DNA of 64,000 nt. It comes from Maribacter algarum (ex Zhang et al. 2020) (GTDB taxonomy: Bacteria > Bacteroidota > Bacteroidia > Flavobacteriales > Flavobacteriaceae). This document shows, in pieces, positions 54,546 through 63,602 of this stretch. How positions within the stretch are numbered: position 1 is the stretch's first letter; every line of letters begins with the position of its first letter. The notes below the pieces were generated by a model. It ran no database searches. It had not been told where the DNA came from and saw only the letters and a program-made list of their open reading frames with translations. The stretch is from positions 186,001 to 250,000 of the forward strand of contig NZ_VATY01000002.1 of assembly GCF_005885635.1 (NCBI RefSeq), in the 5' to 3' direction. Made by a program: the position numbers and the translations under genes.

Positions 54546-56093
54546 CTATTCTTGAAACTGTGAAATATCTACCTTTCTGCTCGTATCATTGGCTTCTTTT
54601 ACACCATTGAGAATACTATCTAATAAATCCCTGTCAAAGACTTGACCTTTTTTAATTACAGTATTAATAGTCTTGGTATTTGTGATATTTTCTAATGGAT
54701 TTTTATCAAGTAATATCAAATTCGCTTCATAACCCAAAGCTATTTTTCCAGTTTTACTTTTCAGATATGCGGCTGGGATAGTTGTAGCAGATTGTAATGC
54801 TTGTACATTTGACATACCAGCATTATGAAGACTTATTAATTCATCATGAAGTGAGAAACCCGGAACCACAGGAGGCAAATTCGCATCTGTACCGGCCATA
54901 ATTTTGACACCATTTTTAATACAAGCACTTGCAATGAGTTGACAGCCCCGAGCATATGCATTCCAGAATTTTTTATACCCCTTTTGCTTTTCTTCACTTA
55001 GGCCTTCTGGAAGTTTATAGCGGTTGATTTCTGGTAACCAACCTATAGCTTGTGGAATATAAGAAACGCCTTCACTTATGCCTGGGTTTTCATATTCCAG
55101 TTCAACTTCTTTGAGTATTTGTTTGATTTCAAAAGGCTGTCTCGCAAAACTTTCGTTCAGCCATAATGTGGAGCTCAGTAGAATTTGGTTTTCTACCAGT
55201 TTACGGGTTAATTCAGTAATGCGCAGCTGTACAAATTTTAAGAACTCTTCTTCTTCACCGAAAAAACCGCCCAATTCTCTATCAGGCTTAAACTCTCTGC
55301 TCAAGGCATTCATCAACTCTTCAAAGTGTACAATGTTTTTTTGATTGCTGACCCATATATCAGTTAGCTTTAACTTCCATGGAATATGACCCACGACAGG
55401 CATTTTTAAATCAGTAGCCGTTTCGTTCACAGCATCATAAACTTCTGGGGTTATTTGACTGTAAATTTTGATTCCGTCATAACCTTCATCATGAAATTTC
55501 TTTACCATTTCTTTCGCTTCGGTTGTATTTTGAATGTTAGCATAACCCTGTGAATATTCCATAAACCAACCTTCTATGGGTTCAAAGCTTGCTATTCTAG
55601 GGGAATAGACGTGCATTTTAGGGCCAATTCTGCCATTTTCAATTTCATCTCTCCATTTCAAATGGTCACTTTCACCAATAAGTTCTCGTATTTCAGTAAC
55701 CCCATTGGCGAGATATAACAATAAATCATTCGGACTTTGAAGCAGATGTACATGGGTATCTATCAATCCAGGAATCAAATATTTTCCTGTGCCGTCAATT
55801 ATAATGGCTTCTAATGAGGTATTTATGATACTATCAATAGAGGTAATTAACCCATTTTCAATTAAGATATTTTGATTGGCTTTTAAGCTATCTCCTTCCT
55901 GGGAAAGTAGATGTACATTTTTAATAACTACAGTTCCCGTTTTCGGTTTAAACAGATTGTATTCAACATGGTCGGTAAGTCCCCCGTACATGCGCATTCC
56001 ATCTCTGTGTAGCAGTATTCCCCCTATGATTAAAAGCACAGTAAAAAATAGGCCAATATATTTAAGCCATTTGAAAAATTTTTTCCAGTTCAT
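54546..56093 (-). CDS. Membrane-anchored amidohydrolase (copy 2 of a tandem pair)
   Basis: Paralogue of the downstream gene, 27 bp apart. TM anchor at about 11-27; HxH in GLIDTHVHLLQ; VVGHIPWK; AGTDANLPPVVPGFSLHDEL. 515 aa, full length. All metal-ligand motifs are kept in both copies, so neither looks like a decaying duplicate. The central region (about 240-330) differs most, which is where substrate choice would be set. Adjacent LytTR regulators may control the pair. Confidence 0.88.
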   Translation of the reverse strand: MNWKKFFKWLKYIGLFFTVLLIIGGILLHRDGMRMYGGLTDHVEYNLFKPKTGTVVIKNVHLLSQEGDSLKANQNILIENGLITSIDSIINTSLEAIIIDGTGKYLIPGLIDTHVHLLQSPNDLLLYLANGVTEIRELIGESDHLKWRDEIENGRIGPKMHVYSPRIASFEPIEGWFMEYSQGYANIQNTTEAKEMVKKFHDEGYDGIKIYSQITPEVYDAVNETATDLKMPVVGHIPWKLKLTDIWVSNQKNIVHFEELMNALSREFKPDRELGGFFGEEEEFLKFVQLRITELTRKLVENQILLSSTLWLNESFARQPFEIKQILKEVELEYENPGISEGVSYIPQAIGWLPEINRYKLPEGLSEEKQKGYKKFWNAYARGCQLIASACIKNGVKIMAGTDANLPPVVPGFSLHDELISLHNAGMSNVQALQSATTIPAAYLKSKTGKIALGYEANLILLDKNPLENITNTKTINTVIKKGQVFDRDLLDSILNGVKEANDTSRKVDISQFQE

Positions 56094-56240
56094 GGTTTGG
56101 TGGTTTAATGGTTTGCCTAAATCTATTCAAGCCAGTATTCAAAACCAATCATAATGTGACGAATGGTTACATTGGGACGAAATGCAAGCCCAAAGTGATA
56201 ATTAACGAGGCTCGTGATTCGCCAATTGAAAAGAAAAATC

Positions 56241-57068
56241 TTAGCTTTTTCGAAATAAGGGAACCCAAGTTCTCGAAACGGGAATTACCTTATTACAATC
56301 AGATAGTGTAAGTAATAAACCTTGCGAATTCCCCTTATAATCTATAATATAATTAGTATTCACTAGATACGAACGATGGCATTTCACGACTGGTCCTCCT
56401 TCAATTTTGGCTTGAATTTCTTTGAGGGTTACACGTTCGGTTTGAATTTTCAATTGCCCCTCGGTATTGATGTAAGCTATTTTAACATAGTTCTGCAATG
56501 CTTCAATATATTTAACTTGATGTAATGGAATCTCAAAGAGAAAAATACTTTCACCTTTTGAGTAATCTCCAGATGGATTAATTTCTGTTGTTGTATTTTG
56601 ATTCTTTTTTTCTTGGGTCAATAAAACGAATCCCCCAATCATAGTTAGTGGAATGATGCCTATCATAAAGGTCGCATACAACATCGTTGGAAAAAGGCTC
56701 CATTCAAAATATCCGAAATACACGAGTCGGGCAAAAACGAAGTTCGCCAAACTTATACAAAACATGACACCAAGGTTGTTCAAAGACCAAGTACCAAACG
56801 TATAGTTTTTGTAGGTTTTTTTAAAACTTCTAAGTTGATGGATACTGATTTCGTATAGTGCAGCCCCCAGAAAGGTCATGGCGCCAAAACCCAAACACAT
56901 TAAAAATGGATTGGTTGGAAGTCTATGTATTCCAAAAGGCTTAAAAATATAGAGGAATACGACTACAAAGAGACTTAAGAAACTCATCGCCCCATAATAC
57001 CAAGATCTATTTTCTCCTTGAGGGAAAGGTTTATTAAGAAATTCTATTACTTTTTTAAAAATCGGCAT
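56241..57068 (-). CDS. Membrane LytTR transcriptional regulator (copy 1)
   Basis: Four hydrophobic segments (from about SFLSLFVVVFLYIF to LTMIGGFVLL) followed by a LytTR DNA-binding domain (about 195-290: VKYIEALQNYVKIAYI, VKCHRSYLVNTNYIIDY, VIPVSRTWVP). It lacks a receiver domain, so the membrane part is probably the sensor. ATG 57068 (MPIFKKVIEF) is preferred; a TTG at 57113 is an upstream option. Next to a gene of the same design, 33 to 78 bp apart. Confidence 0.87.
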   Translation of the reverse strand: MPIFKKVIEFLNKPFPQGENRSWYYGAMSFLSLFVVVFLYIFKPFGIHRLPTNPFLMCLGFGAMTFLGAALYEISIHQLRSFKKTYKNYTFGTWSLNNLGVMFCISLANFVFARLVYFGYFEWSLFPTMLYATFMIGIIPLTMIGGFVLLTQEKKNQNTTTEINPSGDYSKGESIFLFEIPLHQVKYIEALQNYVKIAYINTEGQLKIQTERVTLKEIQAKIEGGPVVKCHRSYLVNTNYIIDYKGNSQGLLLTLSDCNKVIPVSRTWVPLFRKS

Positions 57069-57146
57069 GCTCAAAAGGGATTCTTTTAATGAAACAGTAT
57101 TTGCTGTTCTCAAAAATAAAAACCAAAATGAGCTTCAAGTATTATT

Positions 57147-57941
57147 CTAATGTGATTGTGGCGAATTACTAGCTTTTAGGGACGAATGATTAAGTGACTC
57201 AAATACATCTTTTTTATAGTTCTTGGAAACGGGTACTTCAAGTTGTGTTAAGCGTATCAAACTCGAATTTTTCCAATCTTTAAAATGTAGCGGATTAATT
57301 AGATACGAACGGTGTGTTTTTAGCAAACTAGGAACTTGCGGATGTACATTCTTCAACGTAATTCGCAATAGCTTTTTGTGTAATTCATTTTTAATCAGAT
57401 AAGCTATTTCTACGTAATTATCAGCACTTGAGATACAAACCAAATCGGAAAGGTGTATTTGCAATACGTCCAACTTGTTCTCACCGGTCAAAATAATTTT
57501 ATCAGAATTTTGTTCAACTGCCTTTTTGCTTAAAAACCATCGAGTAAATAGAAGAATGGGTAGTATAATCAAGAAAATAGGGTAGTAGACTTCAAACGTG
57601 AATTTCGTAAAAGGAAATTCACCATTAATTATACCCGACTTATAGTAGGTATAACTGCCCATTAAAACAATGACATTGAATAATACAATTACTACTATTT
57701 CCAAGAATAGTGTCCATTTGCCTAACTTTTTAAAAATGAAATTTTGGATGGGTATCAGCATCATGTAGGAAATGAAAGAAATTAATCCGTAGAGTGGCAT
57801 AATTTCTAATCGCACGGAAAAGGGTACTTCTGCGATATCAAAAGGAGCAATAAGAACTAAAAAAAGTACTAGCCAAACAGCTATTATAAGAGCTACTAAA
57901 AGGTGATGTTTGTATGATGTATTTAACTTCAATGCCAACAT
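57147..57941 (-). CDS. Membrane LytTR transcriptional regulator (copy 2)
   Basis: A 264-aa protein with four membrane segments (LLVALIIAVWLVLFLVLIA first) and a C-terminal LytTR domain (LVCISSADNYVEIAYLI, LKTHRSYLINPLHFKDW, VPVSKNYK). Same architecture as its downstream neighbour but clearly diverged. No kinase or receiver domain. A one-component membrane regulator, signal unknown. It starts 10 bp after the bestrophin gene stop. Confidence 0.87.
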   Translation of the reverse strand: MLALKLNTSYKHHLLVALIIAVWLVLFLVLIAPFDIAEVPFSVRLEIMPLYGLISFISYMMLIPIQNFIFKKLGKWTLFLEIVVIVLFNVIVLMGSYTYYKSGIINGEFPFTKFTFEVYYPIFLIILPILLFTRWFLSKKAVEQNSDKIILTGENKLDVLQIHLSDLVCISSADNYVEIAYLIKNELHKKLLRITLKNVHPQVPSLLKTHRSYLINPLHFKDWKNSSLIRLTQLEVPVSKNYKKDVFESLNHSSLKASNSPQSH

Positions 57942-57951
57942 TTTAAAGGAA

Positions 57952-58992
57952 TTACATCAGAACATCATTTTTAGGCTTGATAGGCTCTGGCAAATCAGTT
58001 TCCCCAAGCATTTCTTTTAAATCGATTTCAATTGTTCTACATAATGAGAGCATGGGAATATCGTTTCCTAATCCTTCGAAGGGGTTTTCAGAGTAATCTC
58101 CTACCAATTCCATCATAACATAAACCCAGCCTACCAAAACGGTAAAAGGGATAGATAGCCAAACCCCAAACTCCCCGAGCTTTGCAAATTCGGAAACCAT
58201 CCCTAAGGGTAGTAAAAAAATAAAGATTCCGACGAAAACTAAACTCATACTTCCGTATTGTCTTGGCAGGGGGAATTTTTTAATGCGTTCACATTGCCCT
58301 TGAAAAGTGTAGAAGTCATTGAGTAATTTTTGCAATTCCATATGACGGAAATCATCGATAATATTCTCCTCTCGCAATTGTTTCAAATCTTGACTCTGTT
58401 GATCTATGATTTGCGTTGCGGTATTTTTGTAATTGATAAGTCTGTTGTATTCGTCGTGAGGCAAGAATTTTTTAAGCTCCAATTCACTCACTTCATCACC
58501 CAACAAGCCAACCCCAAAATCCTTCATTCGTTTTTCTATCATTCGCTTAAAGTGTCTGCCCTGACTAACATGTTCCCATGGCGTGGGTATAAGCAATTGA
58601 CTACGTAATGCGTATAGCCAACCTATATGGCGGTAAATAAGTTTTTTTCGATAAGTGTTTAATTCACTTTCATTGTGTTTTACCGAGCTAAATTGGTTGC
58701 TTAGAAAGGCCTTTGAACTAGCACCCCATGAACGGCTGCCATTGATAATGGCGCCCCATATTTTACGGGCCTCCCACAAACGGTCATAAGCGCTATTATT
58801 TTTGAAACCCACATAAAACGCGACTGCCGTACCAATTACAGATAATGGCAACCATGGTATTACCAACCAAGCCTTTAAAGAAGTATACTGGTAAACAAGA
58901 GCCACTAGTGCTGCCCAAAGCGAAATCCATATGATATGCACTCCACTGAATCTTAATATTGACTTTAGGCCAAAGTTCTTTTTAACGTACAT
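57952..58992 (-). CDS. Bestrophin-family (UPF0187) membrane channel protein
   Basis: A 346-aa inner-membrane protein of the bacterial bestrophin/RFP-TM family. Recognisable blocks: IPWLPLSVIGTAVAFYVGFKNNSAYDRLWEARKIWG (pore-lining N-terminal helices, with the NNSAYDRLWEARK signature) and SIPFTVLVGWVYVMMELVGDYSENPFEGLGNDIPM near the C terminus. Bacterial homologues form pentameric ion channels. Four bases separate it from fabV, so the two are co-transcribed. Confidence 0.93.
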   Translation of the reverse strand: MYVKKNFGLKSILRFSGVHIIWISLWAALVALVYQYTSLKAWLVIPWLPLSVIGTAVAFYVGFKNNSAYDRLWEARKIWGAIINGSRSWGASSKAFLSNQFSSVKHNESELNTYRKKLIYRHIGWLYALRSQLLIPTPWEHVSQGRHFKRMIEKRMKDFGVGLLGDEVSELELKKFLPHDEYNRLINYKNTATQIIDQQSQDLKQLREENIIDDFRHMELQKLLNDFYTFQGQCERIKKFPLPRQYGSMSLVFVGIFIFLLPLGMVSEFAKLGEFGVWLSIPFTVLVGWVYVMMELVGDYSENPFEGLGNDIPMLSLCRTIEIDLKEMLGETDLPEPIKPKNDVLM

Positions 58993-58995
58993 GGT

Positions 58996-60186
58996 TTATT
59001 CCTTTAATCCAGGAATTCGAACTATTTCGTTCGTGTCTTCCTTATAATCAACTCCCTCGACATGAAAACCGAACAGGTTGAAAAAATCCGTTCGATAACC
59101 TTCTAAATCCCCTATTTTAGAAAGATTTTCAGTAGTGGCTTCTTGCCATAGTTTTGCAACTTGTTCTTGCACATCAGCTCTCATTTCCCAGTCGTCAATT
59201 CGTATTCTTCCTTGCTCATCAGTTGGAACAGCATCCAGAAACAAACGATCTTGGTAAAGCCGATGAATTTGCTCAATACACCCTTCGTGAATGCCTTCTC
59301 TCTTCATTATTTTATAAAGTAATGAAATATACAAAGGAATCACAGGGATAGCAGCGCTAGACTGTGTTACAAGTGCCTTATTTACAGAAATATAAGCCTT
59401 ACCGTTGATTTGTTTTAAGGATTCGGTAATGGTAAAGGCCGTTTCTTCCAAATGGTCTTTTGCCATTCCTATGGTCCCTTTTCTGTATACCGGTTCTGTT
59501 AGCTTTGGGCCGATATAAGAGTAGGCAACTGTTTTAAAATTTTCAGAAAGTAAATCCGCTTCCTGCAAAGCGTCAATCCATAGTTGCCAATCTTCACCAC
59601 CCATAACGGTCACGGTATTCGCAACATCATCACCCTCAGCAGGTGCGATAGTAATATCTTTTACTTCCCCCGTGTGAAAATCCACTGTTTTATTAGTGTA
59701 TGAGTTTCCAATGGGCTTTAAAGTTGATTTATAACGAACACCAGTCTCTGGATGCGTTCGAACTGGTGAAGCAAGGCTGTAGACTACCATATCTATTTTT
59801 CCTAAATCCGTTTTTATCAGTTCTAAAGTCTTCGCTTTGATTTCATTAGAAAAAGCATCGCCGTTAATGCTTTTAGCATAAAGCCCTTCTTTATGAGCTT
59901 CCGTTTCAAAAGCAGCAGTATTGTACCAACCCGTGGATGCGGTTCTTCCTTCAGAAGGTGGTTTTTCAAAAAACACCCCAATGGTAGAAGCATTGGAACC
60001 AAAAGCACTTGTTATTCTTGATGCCAGACCGAAGCCCGTTGAAGCACCAATTACCAGTACTTTTTTGGGGCCTTTATTTAGGCCTTTCGATTTTATATAT
60101 CCAATTTGTGCTTTTACATTTTCTGCACAACCTGTCGGATGTGCTGTTGTGCAGATAAATCCGCGGGTTCTAGGTTCTATTATCAT
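58996..60186 (-). CDS. fabV: Enoyl-ACP/trans-2-enoyl-CoA reductase, FabV type
   Basis: NADH-dependent reductase of the last step of fatty-acid elongation. The N terminus MIIEPRTRGFICTTAHPTGC is the FabV hallmark; VIGASTGFGLASR near 46-58 binds NADH; the catalytic Tyr-x8-Lys is YRKGTIGMAK. 396 aa is the normal length and longer than FabI. FabV enzymes are insensitive to triclosan. Cytosolic. Confidence 0.95.
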   Translation of the reverse strand: MIIEPRTRGFICTTAHPTGCAENVKAQIGYIKSKGLNKGPKKVLVIGASTGFGLASRITSAFGSNASTIGVFFEKPPSEGRTASTGWYNTAAFETEAHKEGLYAKSINGDAFSNEIKAKTLELIKTDLGKIDMVVYSLASPVRTHPETGVRYKSTLKPIGNSYTNKTVDFHTGEVKDITIAPAEGDDVANTVTVMGGEDWQLWIDALQEADLLSENFKTVAYSYIGPKLTEPVYRKGTIGMAKDHLEETAFTITESLKQINGKAYISVNKALVTQSSAAIPVIPLYISLLYKIMKREGIHEGCIEQIHRLYQDRLFLDAVPTDEQGRIRIDDWEMRADVQEQVAKLWQEATTENLSKIGDLEGYRTDFFNLFGFHVEGVDYKEDTNEIVRIPGLKE

Positions 60187-60257
60187 ATGTTTTCTAGTGT
60201 AATCGTTTGTGGAGTACTAAATTAAGTTTATCCTAGATATTTTTGGGTTTCATTTGA

Positions 60258-61826
60258 TTATTTCAATTTATTAGATGCAGGAAGTAGTCGGGCACTTAAA
60301 TCAGGGTTGCTCATATCAGAATCTAAAGGAAACATAGGTCTTTTGATGTTCTTATATCCCAATCGCTCTAGATCTTGGTCGACACCTCCTGGCGTTAGCG
60401 CCATAATCCATCCTTTTCGCATATCGTAAAGTTCAGGGACTAAATACCCTATTTTGATTACTAAGATATCTGATTCACGGGGATTCAATCCTAAATCTGT
60501 AAAGTCTTTTTCATGATGGTATGGTTTCCGCTTTTTAGTCACAATCACATTGATGCTTCCAATTTTTACAACAACTTCGACTTCCGCATCACGGTCACCT
60601 TCTTTTATGGCAGTAACGGTTCCCGTTAATTTTAGTGGAGGGGCATAACGGTCATCGACCATTGCTCCGGCCATTGCAGATACTTTTCCGCCCACACCTA
60701 CTTTCAAAGCTTCATCAATTAATTCTGGCCCGGGAATGGAAGCATAAATCAAAGATTTGCCGTTTTCAGATTTAAATTCCGGTCTAGCTAAAAGTTGTTG
60801 TAAAGTCCAAGTGACATCACCGGCACCCCCAGCTGTAGGGTTATCCCCCATATCGCTTATAATATAAGGCTGTTCTTTATGTACTATCGCCATTTTCAGA
60901 CTTTCTTCTAGTGTGGCAACAGGAGCAACAAATTCGAATTCGTTTCGGACATCCCAGAAAGCATTAGCCAATTTTTCTGCTCCGGCCGTAACTTGTTTCT
61001 CGTCATCTCCGGTAACCATAACGACGGCATGATTACGCGCTTCATCGGCCCAAGCATAGCCAATCCAGATTGCTGCATCGATGACACCTTCCAGATTTTC
61101 AACTGATGGTATTTTGGCATAAAGACTCTTGCCGGGTTCAATGCGCGTACTTGTTTTTTCCCCAGGTAAAAGTATGGGAACCGGAATCCATGCTTTGTAT
61201 TTGGGTTTACCTTTTCCACTTTCAAGACGCTCTAACATATTCGTTATAGCTCTTGCTTTTGATTCTAAAGCATCTTCATGGGGTGCCATACGGTAACAGG
61301 TAATCAAATCACTATGTTCGGCCAAACGTTTTGATACATTGCCATGTAAATCCATGGAAGTAGAAACCAAAACTTCTGAACCGATAACTTCCCGAATACG
61401 TTTGATTAAATCTCCTTCGGCATCTTCTAATCCCACGACACTCATGGCACCATGGATGTCAAAAAACAATCCGTCGTACGGGCCATTTTCTTTAAGCATC
61501 GTTAAAGTCTTGGCTACCATGGACTCATACGCTTCTCGAGTAACGATTCCGCCAGGTAATGACTTTCCTAATAATGTAGGAACCCAATCAGCACGTTTTC
61601 TAATTTTGCTACTGTCGGCGAAAAAAGGATAGCGCTTGAAAATCGAATCCCCAATTCTCGCATGAAACGCTTCTTCATGAGTTTGAGCAGGGGAGAAGGT
61701 GCTTGATTCGATGCCTATTCCTGCAATAGCAATACGCGGCAATTCTTGTTTGGACGGACTATTTTCAGTTTTACATCCTGAAAACAAGAAAACAAATAGG
61801 ATTAGATTTAAGAGGATTTTTTTCAT
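60258..61826 (-). CDS. M81-family (MlrC-like) metallopeptidase, lipoprotein
   Basis: Exported form of the MlrC (microcystin-degradation protein, M81) family: IAIAGIGIESSTFSPAQT at the start, GPYDGLFFDIHGAMSV (metal site His/Asp), TSMDLHGNVS, and DMGDNPTAGGAGDVTWTL (second metal region). The lipoprotein signal ends at SGC (Cys18). The classic MlrC is cytosolic, so an envelope-attached version is noteworthy. It lies 16 bp after the TIGR04076-like gene and downstream of an NhaC-family transporter, probably one operon. Substrate probably a small peptide or modified amino acid. Confidence 0.88.
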   Translation of the reverse strand: MKKILLNLILFVFLFSGCKTENSPSKQELPRIAIAGIGIESSTFSPAQTHEEAFHARIGDSIFKRYPFFADSSKIRKRADWVPTLLGKSLPGGIVTREAYESMVAKTLTMLKENGPYDGLFFDIHGAMSVVGLEDAEGDLIKRIREVIGSEVLVSTSMDLHGNVSKRLAEHSDLITCYRMAPHEDALESKARAITNMLERLESGKGKPKYKAWIPVPILLPGEKTSTRIEPGKSLYAKIPSVENLEGVIDAAIWIGYAWADEARNHAVVMVTGDDEKQVTAGAEKLANAFWDVRNEFEFVAPVATLEESLKMAIVHKEQPYIISDMGDNPTAGGAGDVTWTLQQLLARPEFKSENGKSLIYASIPGPELIDEALKVGVGGKVSAMAGAMVDDRYAPPLKLTGTVTAIKEGDRDAEVEVVVKIGSINVIVTKKRKPYHHEKDFTDLGLNPRESDILVIKIGYLVPELYDMRKGWIMALTPGGVDQDLERLGYKNIKRPMFPLDSDMSNPDLSARLLPASNKLK

Positions 61827-61841
61827 TTCATACCATATTAA

Positions 61842-62198
61842 TTAGTCTTTTTTCCATTTCACAGGACTCACATCATCATGATTTAAAACGCGAACTTCAT
61901 CACGGTCAATACGCATCACAAGTTTACATTCGGGATCTGGGCATACCACTCTTGCATCAGTTTCCATCCAATCGGCAGGATGATTTTTACGTTGTTTGGT
62001 TGGAAGCAGAGGCAGTGTTGATTGCAAAGCGTACAAACAGAAATCTGACTTTTCTGGCATGGATAGCTTTCCGCCTTTTAGGTGGAACTTATCACCAACA
62101 GTCATATTACAAGTACAATTGCCTCCAATCTTTTCAACTACAATTGTCAAATCATACAGTTCAAATTGGTCATCTCTGAGTTCTTTTTCTTTATCCAT
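61842..62198 (-). CDS. TIGR04076-family small cysteine-rich protein
   Basis: A 118-aa protein from ATG 62198 (MDKEKELRDD), preceded by an AGAAG site; this start overlaps the end of the NhaC gene by 8 bp. Features: NCTCNMTVGDKFHLKGGKL, FCLYALQSTLPLLPTKQR and a C-terminal CPDPECKLVMRIDR, so two Cys clusters that could bind metal. This matches the TIGR04076 group, of unknown function. Co-transcribed with the antiporter and the MlrC-like lipoprotein. Confidence 0.78.
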   Translation of the reverse strand: MDKEKELRDDQFELYDLTIVVEKIGGNCTCNMTVGDKFHLKGGKLSMPEKSDFCLYALQSTLPLLPTKQRKNHPADWMETDARVVCPDPECKLVMRIDRDEVRVLNHDDVSPVKWKKD

Positions 62199-63600
62199 GT
62201 TCTTCTTTTCTATTTTTAGGTCTTCCCAAACCAAATAACAAGGTAATGATTGCCATGATAAGTAATCCCCATGACATAAAATTGTACAATCCTACCTCTA
62301 ATAGGCTTACCTGAGCAATATCAAATTCTTTTCCGGTGTTTGTCATATTCGCCATTAAAATTACTGGAATAAAATAAGGCAATACAAAAGGGAATATGCA
62401 GGCAATTAAACTTAATAAATTAGCTCGCCTGATTTTTGAAACACCCAGATGTGTTCCCGTTTTTTTAGTAAAATCTGTAACCATTAAAATAGCTACTATA
62501 CTATGAGTGGTTAATAAAACAGCGATACTCATTACGGTCGCAATCCAACCTTCTGCATGTTTTTGGGTTTGGGCACGAGCTGCTGCAAAACCTACTAAAC
62601 GATTCATAAGTCCGCTTGCTTTTAATGTCGCTACTAACCCCATCAAGAGGATAGTAAAAAAACTAAGTCCAACAGCTCTATTGATACCATCGATGATAAA
62701 ACTTTTGGCTGCAAAATTTTCCAAGTCCAAAGAAATGATTTGATTCAAAGGAAGGAGTCCTAAGACAAAACCTAAAATTGTTCCGAACAGTAGGCCAAAG
62801 AGGAGTCCATGTAGTAGGTGTTTTCCCTTTAGGAAGAGATAGATGATAAACGAAGGTACTAGCAACATAGGTAAGCCCTTAGGACTACCCAGCGTTCCCG
62901 TCTCACTAATTTCCATTTCTGTACCGTTTCTAAATGCAACAATCGAATAACAAACCAGTGCGAACAAAGCAGCCGGAAAAACGTATTTCAATCTACTTTT
63001 TATGGTCGCTCCAATCTCCGCATTTTGACTTAAAGCACTGGCAATAGTGGTATCGGAGATCGGAGCAATAAAATCGCCAAAGGTAGCTCCTCCAATAATA
63101 GCTCCGGCAAGTACGGGTAAATGCGCACCCAGAATTCCTCCCGTAGGATAGAGTAGCGGACTACAAATCAAAATTGTGGCAAAACTCGATCCTGTGGATA
63201 ATGAAACAATACAACAGATTATAAATGTGGCAATTACAAAGCCTTTACCTGAAAGGTTTATCTGGTCAGATAACCAAATAAGAGCTTCTACAAAACCTGT
63301 GAGCGTCATTAGTATGCCTATGATGGAGGCTAAAATCCAGGCAGTAATCATAATCATGACTATTTTCTGTGACATCCCTGAAATAACTGCTTCTGAAAAA
63401 GCAGTACGGTCCTTGCAAAGGATAAGACCTAGGCCTAAAGCTAAAATAAGAACAGGCCAAAATCCACGTTCATCTGGAGCACCTGAAAGCGCAATGGTAA
63501 TTACTCCCGTTACGAAAACAAAAAAAGGAAGCAATGCACCAAAGGCACCACCATGAAATTTGATTTGTGGGAGTTTTTCCTCTGTTTCTTCCAGTTTCAA
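62191..63600 (-). CDS. NhaC-family Na+/H+ antiporter-type transporter
   Basis: A 469-aa membrane protein with about 11-12 hydrophobic segments. The family block LSTGSSFATILICSPLLYPTG and GGATFGDFIAPISDTTIASALSQNAEIG is the NhaC signature. It starts with TTG at 63600, two bases past the stop of the aldo/keto reductase gene, with no ATG near. Related NhaC-type proteins import amino acids or peptides with Na+ or H+, which would suit its enzyme neighbours better than pH control. Head of the transporter/TIGR04076/MlrC run. Confidence 0.9.
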   Translation of the reverse strand: MKLEETEEKLPQIKFHGGAFGALLPFFVFVTGVITIALSGAPDERGFWPVLILALGLGLILCKDRTAFSEAVISGMSQKIVMIMITAWILASIIGILMTLTGFVEALIWLSDQINLSGKGFVIATFIICCIVSLSTGSSFATILICSPLLYPTGGILGAHLPVLAGAIIGGATFGDFIAPISDTTIASALSQNAEIGATIKSRLKYVFPAALFALVCYSIVAFRNGTEMEISETGTLGSPKGLPMLLVPSFIIYLFLKGKHLLHGLLFGLLFGTILGFVLGLLPLNQIISLDLENFAAKSFIIDGINRAVGLSFFTILLMGLVATLKASGLMNRLVGFAAARAQTQKHAEGWIATVMSIAVLLTTHSIVAILMVTDFTKKTGTHLGVSKIRRANLLSLIACIFPFVLPYFIPVILMANMTNTGKEFDIAQVSLLEVGLYNFMSWGLLIMAIITLLFGLGRPKNRKEEHG

Positions 63601-63602
63601 GA

